Source: Methanobacteriota archaeon (GTDB lineage Archaea; Hydrothermarchaeota; Hydrothermarchaeia; Hydrothermarchaeales; SZUA-236). From it: DNA of 14,688 nt. The notes under the pieces are model-generated. The model saw only the letters and a program-made list of their open reading frames with translations, did not search any database and had not been told where the DNA came from. Within the stretch, counting starts at the first letter, position 1; each line of letters starts with the position of its first letter. The position numbers were made by a program, and so were the translations under genes. Below, piece by piece: positions 1 to 5,125 of the stretch. Location of the stretch: the NCBI GenBank assembly GCA_003230355.1, contig QIDD01000004.1, forward strand, positions 1-14,688. The letters run 5' to 3'.

Positions 1-152
1 AACCCGCATTTCCGTAAAAGACGAAAATGCTCCAACGAGAGTTGAATAATATGATTTCAATCGAACCCGGTGTTCGATTGTGTCAATACTTTTTCCGGCC
101 GCGCTTTTGCAGCAGTTTAGCGGTTAGCGACAAACGGCGGAAAAAGGGTGGA
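1..152 (+). ncRNA. Candidate three-hairpin structured RNA element, copy A
   Basis: Three consecutive inverted repeats are visible. Hairpin 1 has arms 6-15 and 21-30 with loop AAAAG and one C-A mismatch. It is flanked by AACCC (1-5) and TCCAA (31-35). Hairpin 2 is a perfect 9-bp stem, CAATCGAAC (58-66) with GTTCGATTG (72-80). Hairpin 3 pairs CTTTTTCCG (89-97) plus CCG (99-101, after a bulged G) with CGG CGGAAAAAG (135-146), enclosing a loop of about 33 nt. GGTGGA follows at once. The same order, with changed stem bases, recurs at 4958-5111 (copy B). The element ends about 45 bases before the epimerase-like gene, so it could be a 5' leader. Copy B, however, lies behind a tRNA, which argues for an element independent of the downstream gene. 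Strand is inferred from the relation to copy B and its tRNA. A DNA-level repeat with no RNA role is the main alternative. Confidence 0.5.
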
Positions 153-196
153 ATCTTTTCCCCAGCGTTTGTCATCTTATTTTTTCTTAAAACTAT

Positions 197-1114
197 ATGA
201 ATAGCAACTCAGAATTGTTCGGTGTTATGCGAAAGACTATTATCATTTTTGTCCTAGTAATTTCTGTCAGCCTATATGCTGTCACATCCTACATTGACTC
301 AGCACCTTATGATGTGCGCACCGATAGTCTGGGTGTTCCCGTTGTTGACTATGGCTGGCTCATGGGCCGTTATATTGGCGAGCAGCGTTATGCTGTGGCA
401 ATCGCAGACAGGGCCGATAAAAGCTACAGATATTTTCTTGAAACAGGTGACGATGAGTATCTTCAGCGTTTTTACGCTAATCTCGGTTGGCTTGAGACCA
501 ATAAGGTTGAAAAGGAGGGTTTTGTTGTTTTTCCCGCTGGATTTGACTACCCATTTTATGGTTGCAAAGCTGGTTGGACCTCTGCCATGGCGCAGGGGCT
601 TGCGCTAAAGAGTTACCTTCATGCATATGAATTGTCAGGCAATGAATCCTACTTGACGACTGCTCGGCGAATTGTAAAATCCTTTAGTGTTGAAATCGAA
701 GATGGCGGGGTGCTTTATCTGGATCCAGATACAGGCGGCTATTGGTATGCTGAGTATGGCTGTGAGAATCCTCCGGGGGTTTTAAACGGGTTTTGGTTTG
801 CCCTTGACGGACTATATGAGTATTACAACTTGACTGGTGATTCTGAGGCGCTTGTGCTTTATCTTCGCGGGCTTGATGAGTTGAAACACAGTCTGCCTGA
901 TTTCGACTCTGGCAGCTGGACGTATTATGATCTTGAAGGTTATCCAAGTGATCTCATATATCACAATCTTCACGTGCAGATTATGAATGATTTGTACAAC
1001 CAGACCGGAGATGAAATATTTTATGAATACAGTGAGCGCTGGAGAAGATATAATTACAGCAGCCCTCGGTTCGGCCTGATGCTTGCAAAAAACCTTTTTC
1101 GAAAGCTCCTTTGA
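197..1114 (+). CDS. Membrane-anchored D-glucuronyl C5-epimerase-like protein
   Basis: The protein resembles the C-terminal catalytic domain of D-glucuronyl C5-epimerases, an (alpha/alpha)-barrel-type fold that inverts C5 of glucuronic acid to iduronic acid within polysaccharides such as heparan precursors. Family-like motifs are visible in order: GWTSAMAQG (residues 126-134), an EY pair (186-187), VLNGFW (195-200), a GLYEYY stretch (205-210) and YHNLH (255-259). Residues 11-32 form a hydrophobic segment after MRK, so the protein is either secreted or anchored with its domain outside the cell. At about 300 residues it carries only this domain, without the long N-terminal region of animal enzymes. 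The start is uncertain: ATG 197, or ATG 227, which would leave the signal-like segment at the very N-terminus. An AT-rich stretch at 183-199 could be the promoter for the second choice. The stop lies only four bases from the stop of the converging deacetylase-like gene. The polymer substrate is unknown. Confidence 0.75.
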   Translation: MNSNSELFGVMRKTIIIFVLVISVSLYAVTSYIDSAPYDVRTDSLGVPVVDYGWLMGRYIGEQRYAVAIADRADKSYRYFLETGDDEYLQRFYANLGWLETNKVEKEGFVVFPAGFDYPFYGCKAGWTSAMAQGLALKSYLHAYELSGNESYLTTARRIVKSFSVEIEDGGVLYLDPDTGGYWYAEYGCENPPGVLNGFWFALDGLYEYYNLTGDSEALVLYLRGLDELKHSLPDFDSGSWTYYDLEGYPSDLIYHNLHVQIMNDLYNQTGDEIFYEYSERWRRYNYSSPRFGLMLAKNLFRKLL

Positions 1115-1118
1115 ATAT

Positions 1119-1901
1119 TCACGGCAATCGCTTCTCCTCTTCCACAAATTTTAGAAATTTATCGAGCAGCTCCAGATTTTCCTCTGTGTTTACAGCGTTT
1201 AAATGCAGTGTCAGCCTGTAGATGCCCACGGTATTTTTGTAGCTTTTCTTCGCGTTTTCAAGGCCCCCCATGTCAAGACCTGACCAGGTGTATTCGTGCA
1301 GTGGATAGGGTAGTGTGCTATTTTCCGTGTCGATGAAAAAAGCGTAGAAAATATATTTAAACTCAGATCTTAGGAGTTGAGACGCATCTTTTGACGTGCG
1401 CCAGCCAGGTGGGGAGAAATAGCTTGGAGTGTTCAGCCCTGCGAGCTTGAACTCAGTCTTTGACGCGTCCACAAGTGCCCTGGTAGTAGTCTGGTTTGTT
1501 TTGAACTCAGGGTTTATCCAGCCAACCCTGTGTGTGTAGCCGTGCATGCCAAGCACATAACCCTCATGGCTAAGCCTTTTTAGTTCAGCAGCAAACTCTG
1601 GATATTTGCTGAGCGGGGTATTGCCATTATGGTTTGGGATTACAAAAAGCACGGTTTTATCAACAACAGGTTTATGCTTGTCGATTATGTTTGTGATTTC
1701 ACCGAGCATCTCTAAGCCGTATCCGGGTGATACGTCATGTACTTCGATCCAGAGCTCTGCGGGCGTGTCTCCGACTTCTTCAATGTTTAAGCCCTGAAGC
1801 TTTGCGTGACCTGTTGTTGCAAGCATTGTTCCAACGGTGTATCCTTTGTAATAAAGTGCTAATGCCAGTAAGACCATGATTAGGGCCGTTGTTTTTTTCA
1901 T
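1119..1901 (-). CDS. Secreted DUF2334 / polysaccharide deacetylase-like protein
   Basis: This 260-residue protein has the carbohydrate esterase family 4-like (NodB-like) layout of DUF2334 proteins. These act, or are thought to act, as metal-dependent deacetylases of N-acetylated sugars. The signs are an HD pair in WIEVHDVSP (residues 51-59), with D56 as likely catalytic base or metal ligand; H120 and H124 in GMHGYTH as the metal-binding HxxxH pair; a PPGWR motif (164-168); and a late histidine in LTLHLN (H233). Residues 4-18 are hydrophobic after KK, indicating a signal peptide or N-terminal anchor, so the enzyme probably works outside the membrane. The ATG overlaps the stop of the upstream membrane gene as ATGA (1898-1901). 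AGGGG lies six bases before it, indicating translational coupling in one operon. The true substrate cannot be read from the sequence; an inactive or peptide-directed relative is possible. Confidence 0.75.
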   Translation of the reverse strand: MKKTTALIMVLLALALYYKGYTVGTMLATTGHAKLQGLNIEEVGDTPAELWIEVHDVSPGYGLEMLGEITNIIDKHKPVVDKTVLFVIPNHNGNTPLSKYPEFAAELKRLSHEGYVLGMHGYTHRVGWINPEFKTNQTTTRALVDASKTEFKLAGLNTPSYFSPPGWRTSKDASQLLRSEFKYIFYAFFIDTENSTLPYPLHEYTWSGLDMGGLENAKKSYKNTVGIYRLTLHLNAVNTEENLELLDKFLKFVEEEKRLP

Positions 1902-4219
1902 TTCAGTCCCCTCTGATAGAGGCTTAGGCTGATAAACGCAAAAGCATACATCACCCCTCCAAGTAGCAGCGTTTTTGAGAAGCCGTATAAAAGTGCCATG
2001 TACATTCCGAGGATGGATGCTATGACTGCTCCCGATGAGTTGACGCCGTACATCCAGATCGTCTTGTGAGGGTCTTTTTCGCTTATTAGTCTGAGGCCGA
2101 GTGGAAAGGGCATGCCCATGATGAATGCAGGAGGGGCGAGCGCTAAGAATGTGAGTGCGATTTTAGACGGTAGTTCGAGGCGGATATATTTCAGCACAAA
2201 GCTTTGGAATGTGAATGAATACAAAATCACGATTAGTGATATTGCAAGTAACATTTTTTCCATAGCCTTTGAAAGGTCTTCACCACGCCGCAGAAGCGCA
2301 CCCGTTGCCATGCTCCCCAGCCCGCTGAATGTTAGCATGGAAAAAATCACGATTTGAAAGGCATATGACGGCCGGCCTAAAAACAAGACCAACCGATAAA
2401 TAAGCGTGGTCTCAACAAGTATATAGCCCACGCCAATTGCGAGAAAAAAGAGGAGTGAAAACCCCTTTGAAATGTCAAAGTCCAGCCGCTCACTAACCGC
2501 GATGGGCGCAATAATAAACACAAGGGTGATAAACAGGACAAAACCGATTGCTGCAATAAGCATATTTCCCAATCCGCGGTCTGTGAAATAGAAAAAAGGC
2601 CGGTCATCTGTTGCAGGCGAAACATCACGATTTTCATCCAGCCCCAAGATAAGTTTTTCAAAATCAACACTACCCCGGTTATAGGGCGCGTATAAAACCT
2701 TTAGACCCTGCCTCTGTGTCTCTGAAATAAGCTGCTCAACTTCGGCTTGGCTGAGCGCGTTTCGAAAGATAAATGTATACTCAGCCTGGGCCCGGGTTTT
2801 CCCAAAATTCTCGGCATCCTGTTCAAAGGCAAAAATCGCGAAGTGCCGCTCCCAATCGAGCCCCTCACGAAGAAGCGCCTCTCTAACCGTAGAATACTGT
2901 TTAAGCGAAATAGCGGTGACACCTTGCTCCCGATCGACAACGTTGAAATCATCGAGCAGCCCGTAGATGATCGTAACGGCAACACCATCGGGCGTGAGAT
3001 GGCGGATATACTCTTGATTCGCTTCAACCGTGTAAACATTCATATCCTTAGTTGTAAGCATTGCAGTTGAAGGCACAACAAGCCCTGCGCTGCCAAGCAC
3101 ACCGTTTTCAATGAGATCATATTTATCACTTGTTCGATGCAAAAATGTCCGCCCATCCTCGATTTGCGTCTGAACCCTGGGATCGAGATAGAGTCCCTGT
3201 GAATACTCTGCCAGATCACCCTCCATATAGTCAACAATCGCTGGATTGATTTCAACCGCCTGAACACGCCCCACACCCTCTGAAAGGGCCATGGCCACTT
3301 CAACACCTCCGCCGGAACCAATGGCAAGCATAGACCTTGGTTTTCTGTAAAACATGCTCCACCTGGGATCAGTCCTTTGAACCGAGCTCGCGGCGCCCCG
3401 TGAAACGGTGATAGGATACTCACCGTTTTCAACAAACCGTCTGCCCCCACCCTCAGGATACTCCAGCAGATCAAGCCTTGAAACCGAAGTCCACACTGTG
3501 TCTATGACAACTGCGCCGCTATCCGTTGCCGTGGACAGGAACTTGCCACCCAGGGGAAGAGGGCGAAAAAACGACCCATTAAAGAGCACGAAAACCGAGC
3601 CCACAATAAGCACAGCAGCCACGGTAAAACTCAATATTCGATGTCTTTTAATGAAAAGCGTTGAAACAGATACAGCAATAATTGCGCTGAAGGCTATAAC
3701 CTCCTCCACACCTGTAAACGGGAGAAGCCCGGTTATCAAAAACGCGCCGATTCCAGCTCCCACAAGATCCGCCATATAAATGAAGGATATACGCCGCCTC
3801 GCAGGCGATGGATAATTAAGGGCCAGGCTGAGAAAAATCCCTGCAAAAATAAAGGGTACAACGGCTGATCCCATGATAAGAATCACCGCACCCACTGGAA
3901 GTGTCAATCCTCCCAGAGTGATTTCAAAACCTGAAAGATTAGTGCTCACAAACCTCGCCGTCACAAGGGTTAAAAGCATGCTTCCGCCAAGTCCCAGAGC
4001 AGAAATGTGCATAAGAACATTATAAGGGTGCCTCCCATTTTTCAAGAGAAAAAAACCAAAAACGCTTCCAACACCAATCCCAAACATGGCAACGGCAATC
4101 ACAATAAAACTGAGATAAAACCAGAACATAAAGGCAAACTCAAATGAAAGCGCAACTTCAAAGCTTAAAACTGAAAGCGAAACCAGAAAAACCGCCACCA
4201 AAAAACGGCTGAAACCCAT
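1898..4219 (-). CDS. Polytopic membrane protein with spermidine synthase-like domain
   Basis: The protein has about 773 residues: an N-terminal membrane half with roughly seven hydrophobic segments (about residues 1-215), a soluble Rossmann domain (about 235-540), and a C-terminal membrane part. The soluble domain carries a nucleotide-binding LAIGSGGG motif (297-304), VEINPAI (322-328) and EDGRTFL (354-360), as in aminopropyltransferases and SAM methyltransferases. The C-terminal part has GYILVETTLIYR and FSGLGS, typical of the membrane-fused SpeE-like family often labelled spermidine synthase or MFS-like. Where true spermidine synthases have a catalytic Asp after the YD(V/I)I strand, this protein reads YDLIENG, so real spermidine synthesis is doubtful. 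An upstream in-frame TTG (4240) exists. I chose ATG 4219 because GGTGATG lies six bases before it and the hydrophobic segment follows directly. It is the first gene of an operon with the deacetylase-like gene. Confidence 0.75.
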   Translation of the reverse strand: MGFSRFLVAVFLVSLSVLSFEVALSFEFAFMFWFYLSFIVIAVAMFGIGVGSVFGFFLLKNGRHPYNVLMHISALGLGGSMLLTLVTARFVSTNLSGFEITLGGLTLPVGAVILIMGSAVVPFIFAGIFLSLALNYPSPARRRISFIYMADLVGAGIGAFLITGLLPFTGVEEVIAFSAIIAVSVSTLFIKRHRILSFTVAAVLIVGSVFVLFNGSFFRPLPLGGKFLSTATDSGAVVIDTVWTSVSRLDLLEYPEGGGRRFVENGEYPITVSRGAASSVQRTDPRWSMFYRKPRSMLAIGSGGGVEVAMALSEGVGRVQAVEINPAIVDYMEGDLAEYSQGLYLDPRVQTQIEDGRTFLHRTSDKYDLIENGVLGSAGLVVPSTAMLTTKDMNVYTVEANQEYIRHLTPDGVAVTIIYGLLDDFNVVDREQGVTAISLKQYSTVREALLREGLDWERHFAIFAFEQDAENFGKTRAQAEYTFIFRNALSQAEVEQLISETQRQGLKVLYAPYNRGSVDFEKLILGLDENRDVSPATDDRPFFYFTDRGLGNMLIAAIGFVLFITLVFIIAPIAVSERLDFDISKGFSLLFFLAIGVGYILVETTLIYRLVLFLGRPSYAFQIVIFSMLTFSGLGSMATGALLRRGEDLSKAMEKMLLAISLIVILYSFTFQSFVLKYIRLELPSKIALTFLALAPPAFIMGMPFPLGLRLISEKDPHKTIWMYGVNSSGAVIASILGMYMALLYGFSKTLLLGGVMYAFAFISLSLYQRGLK

Positions 4220-4225
4220 AAGACC

Positions 4226-4270
4226 ATCACCACTCATCAAATGGACAATGATGCACTAAATACAAAAAAG
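4226..4270 (-). promoter_or_regulatory. Promoter and ribosome binding site of the 4219-1119 operon
   Basis: On the minus strand an AT-rich TATA-like segment (TTTTTTGTATTTAGT, 4270-4255) lies about 25 bases before a likely transcription start near 4236. GGTGAT (4232-4227), a match to the archaeal anti-Shine-Dalgarno region, follows and ends six bases before ATG 4219. This implies a short leader of about 17 nt, and that the in-frame TTG at 4240 is not the start. Confidence 0.45.
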
Positions 4271-4328
4271 CTTCCAACCAACCACACAGCGAAACAATAG
4301 GACTGATCAAAAGCGTTCTTTCATTCCT

Positions 4329-4362
4329 TTGGAGAATTTTGCATCAATGCAAAAATCGGGTT
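4329..4362 (-). repeat. AACCC-hairpin-TCCAA motif, copy 3
   Basis: On the minus strand AACCC is followed by the arm GATTTTTGCAT, a two-base TG turn, the arm ATGCAAAATTC, then TCCAA. Ten of eleven positions pair, with one T-T mismatch. The stem sequence differs completely from copies 1, 2 and 5, while flanks and spacing are kept. It lies about 60 bases upstream of the promoter of the membrane-protein operon. The rest of the long element (hairpins 2 and 3) is not recognisable here. Confidence 0.6.
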
Positions 4363-4376
4363 TCGGGGTTCCTTAA

Positions 4377-4388
4377 AAGCAATTGCTT
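4377..4388. repeat. Perfect 12-bp palindrome
   Basis: AAGCAATTGCTT is a perfect palindrome lying between hairpin motif copies 2 and 3. It sits about where hairpin 2 would be expected after copy 2, but shares no sequence with hairpin 2 of copies A and B. It could be a degenerate arm of the element or a protein-binding site. I cannot tell which. Confidence 0.3.
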
Positions 4389-4405
4389 AAATTATAAAAC
4401 AATCT

Positions 4406-4440
4406 TTGGAGCATTTTCGCTTTTCACGGAAATGTGGGTT
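4406..4440 (-). repeat. AACCC-hairpin-TCCAA motif, copy 2, inverted relative to copy 1
   Basis: The reverse complement of this 35-bp block matches positions 1-35 at 31 of 35 bases. Flanks AACCC and TCCAA are identical. The stem is CATTTCCG against CGAAAATG, with the same C-A mismatch as copy 1. The outer G-C and inner T-A pairs of copy 1 are changed here to an A/C mismatch and a T-G wobble. Copies 1 and 2 form a long-range inverted repeat around the epimerase, deacetylase and membrane-protein genes. Confidence 0.7.
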
Positions 4441-4470
4441 TCTTTTGCACTTAAACGCCAGGGCATTTAA

Positions 4471-4487
4471 TATTCGTGTTACGAATA
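4471..4487. repeat. Seven-bp-stem palindrome TATTCGT / ACGAATA
   Basis: TATTCGT (4471-4477) pairs perfectly with ACGAATA (4481-4487) around a GTT loop. It lies between the U-rich hairpin after the tRNA-Pro fragment and hairpin motif copy 2. Nothing similar is present at the corresponding place after tRNA-Leu or the intact tRNA-Pro, so it looks like an insertion or an extra hairpin in this module. Confidence 0.35.
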
Positions 4488-4491
4488 GGAT

Positions 4492-4511
4492 TTTTCTTTA
4501 CATAAAGAAAA
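4492..4511 (-). terminator. U-rich hairpin after the tRNA-Pro 3' fragment
   Basis: TTTTCTTTA and TAAAGAAAA form a 9-bp stem around a two-base turn. The same design follows tRNA-Leu (4924-4943) and the intact tRNA-Pro (4616-4637). Its presence behind a tRNA remnant suggests that tRNA end and terminator were duplicated together. A role in termination is inferred from the U-rich arm on the minus-strand RNA. Confidence 0.4.
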
Positions 4512-4516
4512 GCTGG

Positions 4517-4540
4517 AATGGGGTCACCCGGATTTAAATC
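4517..4540 (-). pseudogene. tRNA-Pro 3'-end fragment
   Basis: Positions 4517-4535 are identical over 19 bases to 4643-4661, the 3' acceptor strand and T-stem of the neighbouring tRNA-Pro(TGG). Beyond that, the T-loop (TTTAAAT for TTCAAAT) and the 5' T-stem are degenerate and no anticodon or D arm can be found. The copy lies 126 bp downstream of the real tRNA end in the same orientation. This fits either a decayed tandem duplication or an attachment-site-like repeat left by a small element that used the tRNA 3' end. Confidence 0.6.
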
Positions 4541-4568
4541 AGGTTACAAAATGTTTTTTCTGTTCTCT

Positions 4569-4601
4569 TTGGAGAATTTTGTGTCAGCAAAATTCTGGTC
4601 T
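4569..4601 (-). repeat. ACC-hairpin-TCCAA motif, copy 4
   Basis: On the minus strand GACC is followed by a perfect 9-bp stem AGAATTTTG / CAAAATTCT around loop CTGACA, then CCAA. It begins about 45 bases after the tRNA-Pro 3' end, preceded by CTGCGCC. The same CTGCGC precedes copy 5 behind tRNA-Leu. The 5' flank is less conserved (GACC instead of AACCC). Confidence 0.55.
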
Positions 4602-4615
4602 TTCTTTGGCGCAGA

Positions 4616-4637
4616 TTTCTTTCTACACAGAAAGAAA
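4616..4637 (-). terminator. U-rich hairpin terminator of tRNA-Pro
   Basis: TTTCTTTCT pairs with AGAAAGAAA over nine base pairs around a four-base loop, starting eight bases after the tRNA 3' end on the minus strand. Archaeal RNA polymerase stops at U-rich tracts, and the stem may add 3'-end protection or processing. The matching structure behind tRNA-Leu supports a real function. Confidence 0.45.
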
Positions 4638-4644
4638 GGTGCAA

Positions 4645-4719
4645 TGGGGTCACCCGGATTTGAACCGGAGTCCATGGCTCCCAAAGCCACGAGGATGGAC
4701 CAGGCTACCCTATGACCCC
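4645..4719 (-). tRNA. tRNA-Pro (anticodon TGG)
   Basis: The acceptor stem GGGGTCA pairs with TGACCCC. The anticodon stem GTGGC/GCCAT encloses loop TTTGGGA with anticodon TGG, reading CCA and probably other proline codons. The T arm is TCCGG TTCAAAT CCGGG, and the discriminator base is A. CCA is not encoded and no intron is present. A TATA-like ATTTAAAA lies at 4759-4752, 36 bases from centre to tRNA 5' end, so a short 5' leader is expected. The gene is divergent from tRNA-Leu. Confidence 0.95.
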
Positions 4720-4751
4720 AACTGGTTTCAGGCATATAACTAAGACCCTAC

Positions 4752-4759
4752 TTTTAAAT
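4752..4759 (-). promoter_or_regulatory. Likely TATA box of tRNA-Pro
   Basis: ATTTAAAA on the minus strand lies about 33-40 bases before the tRNA 5' end, consistent with archaeal TATA position if transcription starts roughly eight to ten bases before the mature tRNA. Confidence 0.4.
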
Positions 4760-4805
4760 CTTTACCCCCCTAGACGAAGGGCACAAACTTTTAAACCAAA
4801 CCAAC

Positions 4806-4813
4806 ATTTAAAG
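4806..4813 (+). promoter_or_regulatory. Likely TATA box of tRNA-Leu
   Basis: ATTTAAAG is centred 27 bases before the first base of tRNA-Leu, the usual archaeal TATA distance for transcription starting at or just before the tRNA. A second TTTTAAA at 4789-4795 is too far upstream and is probably incidental. Confidence 0.5.
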
Positions 4814-4836
4814 TCAACAAGACAACATATGCACAA

Positions 4837-4921
4837 GCGGGGGTAGCCAAGTCCGGTCAAAGGCGCTAGATTCAGAGTCTAGTCTCATAGGAGTCCGAGG
4901 GTTCGAATCCCTTCCCCCGCA
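4837..4921 (+). tRNA. tRNA-Leu (anticodon CAG)
   Basis: A class II tRNA with a long variable arm. The acceptor stem GCGGGGG pairs with CCCCCGC. The anticodon stem CTAGA/TCTAG encloses TTCAGAG with anticodon CAG, which reads CTG. The variable arm (CTC...GAG) and T arm (GAGGG TTCGAAT CCCTT) follow, with discriminator A at 4921. CCA is not encoded and there is no intron. A T-rich hairpin follows immediately. Confidence 0.95.
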
Positions 4922-4943
4922 CTTTTTTCTTATGTAAGAAAAA
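4922..4943 (+). terminator. U-rich hairpin terminator of tRNA-Leu
   Basis: A run of six T residues starts two bases after the tRNA end. TTTTTCTTA pairs with TAAGAAAAA over nine base pairs around a two-base turn. It is nearly the same structure as behind the tRNA-Pro fragment. Transcription may end in the T run or read through into element B. Confidence 0.45.
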
Positions 4944-4957
4944 CCTGCGCTAAAAAG

Positions 4958-5111
4958 AACCCACAATTAGCAAGCTAATTGCTCCAATAAATGTCGGATA
5001 AAAAAAAATTCAATCGAACATGTTTTTGTTCGATTGGTGTCGGTCCCTTTTTCGACCACGTTTTTGCGACAGTCGAACCCGAACGGGTGAAGGCTGGCGG
5101 AAAAAGGTGGA
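4958..5111 (+). ncRNA. Candidate three-hairpin structured RNA element, copy B
   Basis: This repeats the design of copy A (1-152). Hairpin 1 is a 7-bp stem CAATTAG / CTAATTG between AACCC-A (4958-4963) and C-TCCAA (4982-4987). Hairpin 2 is a perfect 10-bp stem CAATCGAACA (5011-5020) / TGTTCGATTG (5027-5036). Hairpin 3 pairs CCTTTTTC (5046-5053) with GAAAAAGG (5100-5107), then CCA with TGG inside a small internal loop. GGTGGA follows at the end. The loop of hairpin 3 keeps a TTTTGC...CAGT core seen in copy A, and an extra CCCG/CGGG pairing is possible. Hairpin 1 uses entirely different bases from copy A yet still pairs, which favours selection on structure. It starts 37 bases after tRNA-Leu. 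No C/D boxes or known riboswitch core were recognised. Confidence 0.55.
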
Positions 5112-5125
5112 AAGGTGGAGTTGGT

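Noticed and set aside
1..196. A riboswitch controlling the epimerase-like gene
   Set aside because: No known ligand-binding core was recognised, and the same structure occurs behind tRNA-Leu with no gene in the same direction after it. A leader role remains possible but is not supported.
2377..3474. Minus-strand open frames of 97, 112 and 144 codons inside the membrane-protein gene
   Set aside because: They are frame shadows of the long SpeE-like membrane protein, which is open throughout and carries the family motifs.
4517..4548. A second tRNA-Pro gene
   Set aside because: Only the acceptor 3' strand and part of the T arm are present; no anticodon arm, D arm or 5' acceptor strand can be found upstream.
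4329..4601. CRISPR array, suggested by several similar palindromic repeats in a short space
   Set aside because: Copies differ in stem sequence and orientation, spacing is irregular (about 40-130 bp) and no cas genes are present.
4518..4715. Open frame of 65 codons on the plus strand across the tRNA-Pro region, and a 63-codon frame on the minus strand
   Set aside because: Both run through the tRNA-Pro gene, its 19-bp copy and the hairpins, with no ribosome binding site. The repeated peptide in them comes from the duplicated tRNA end.
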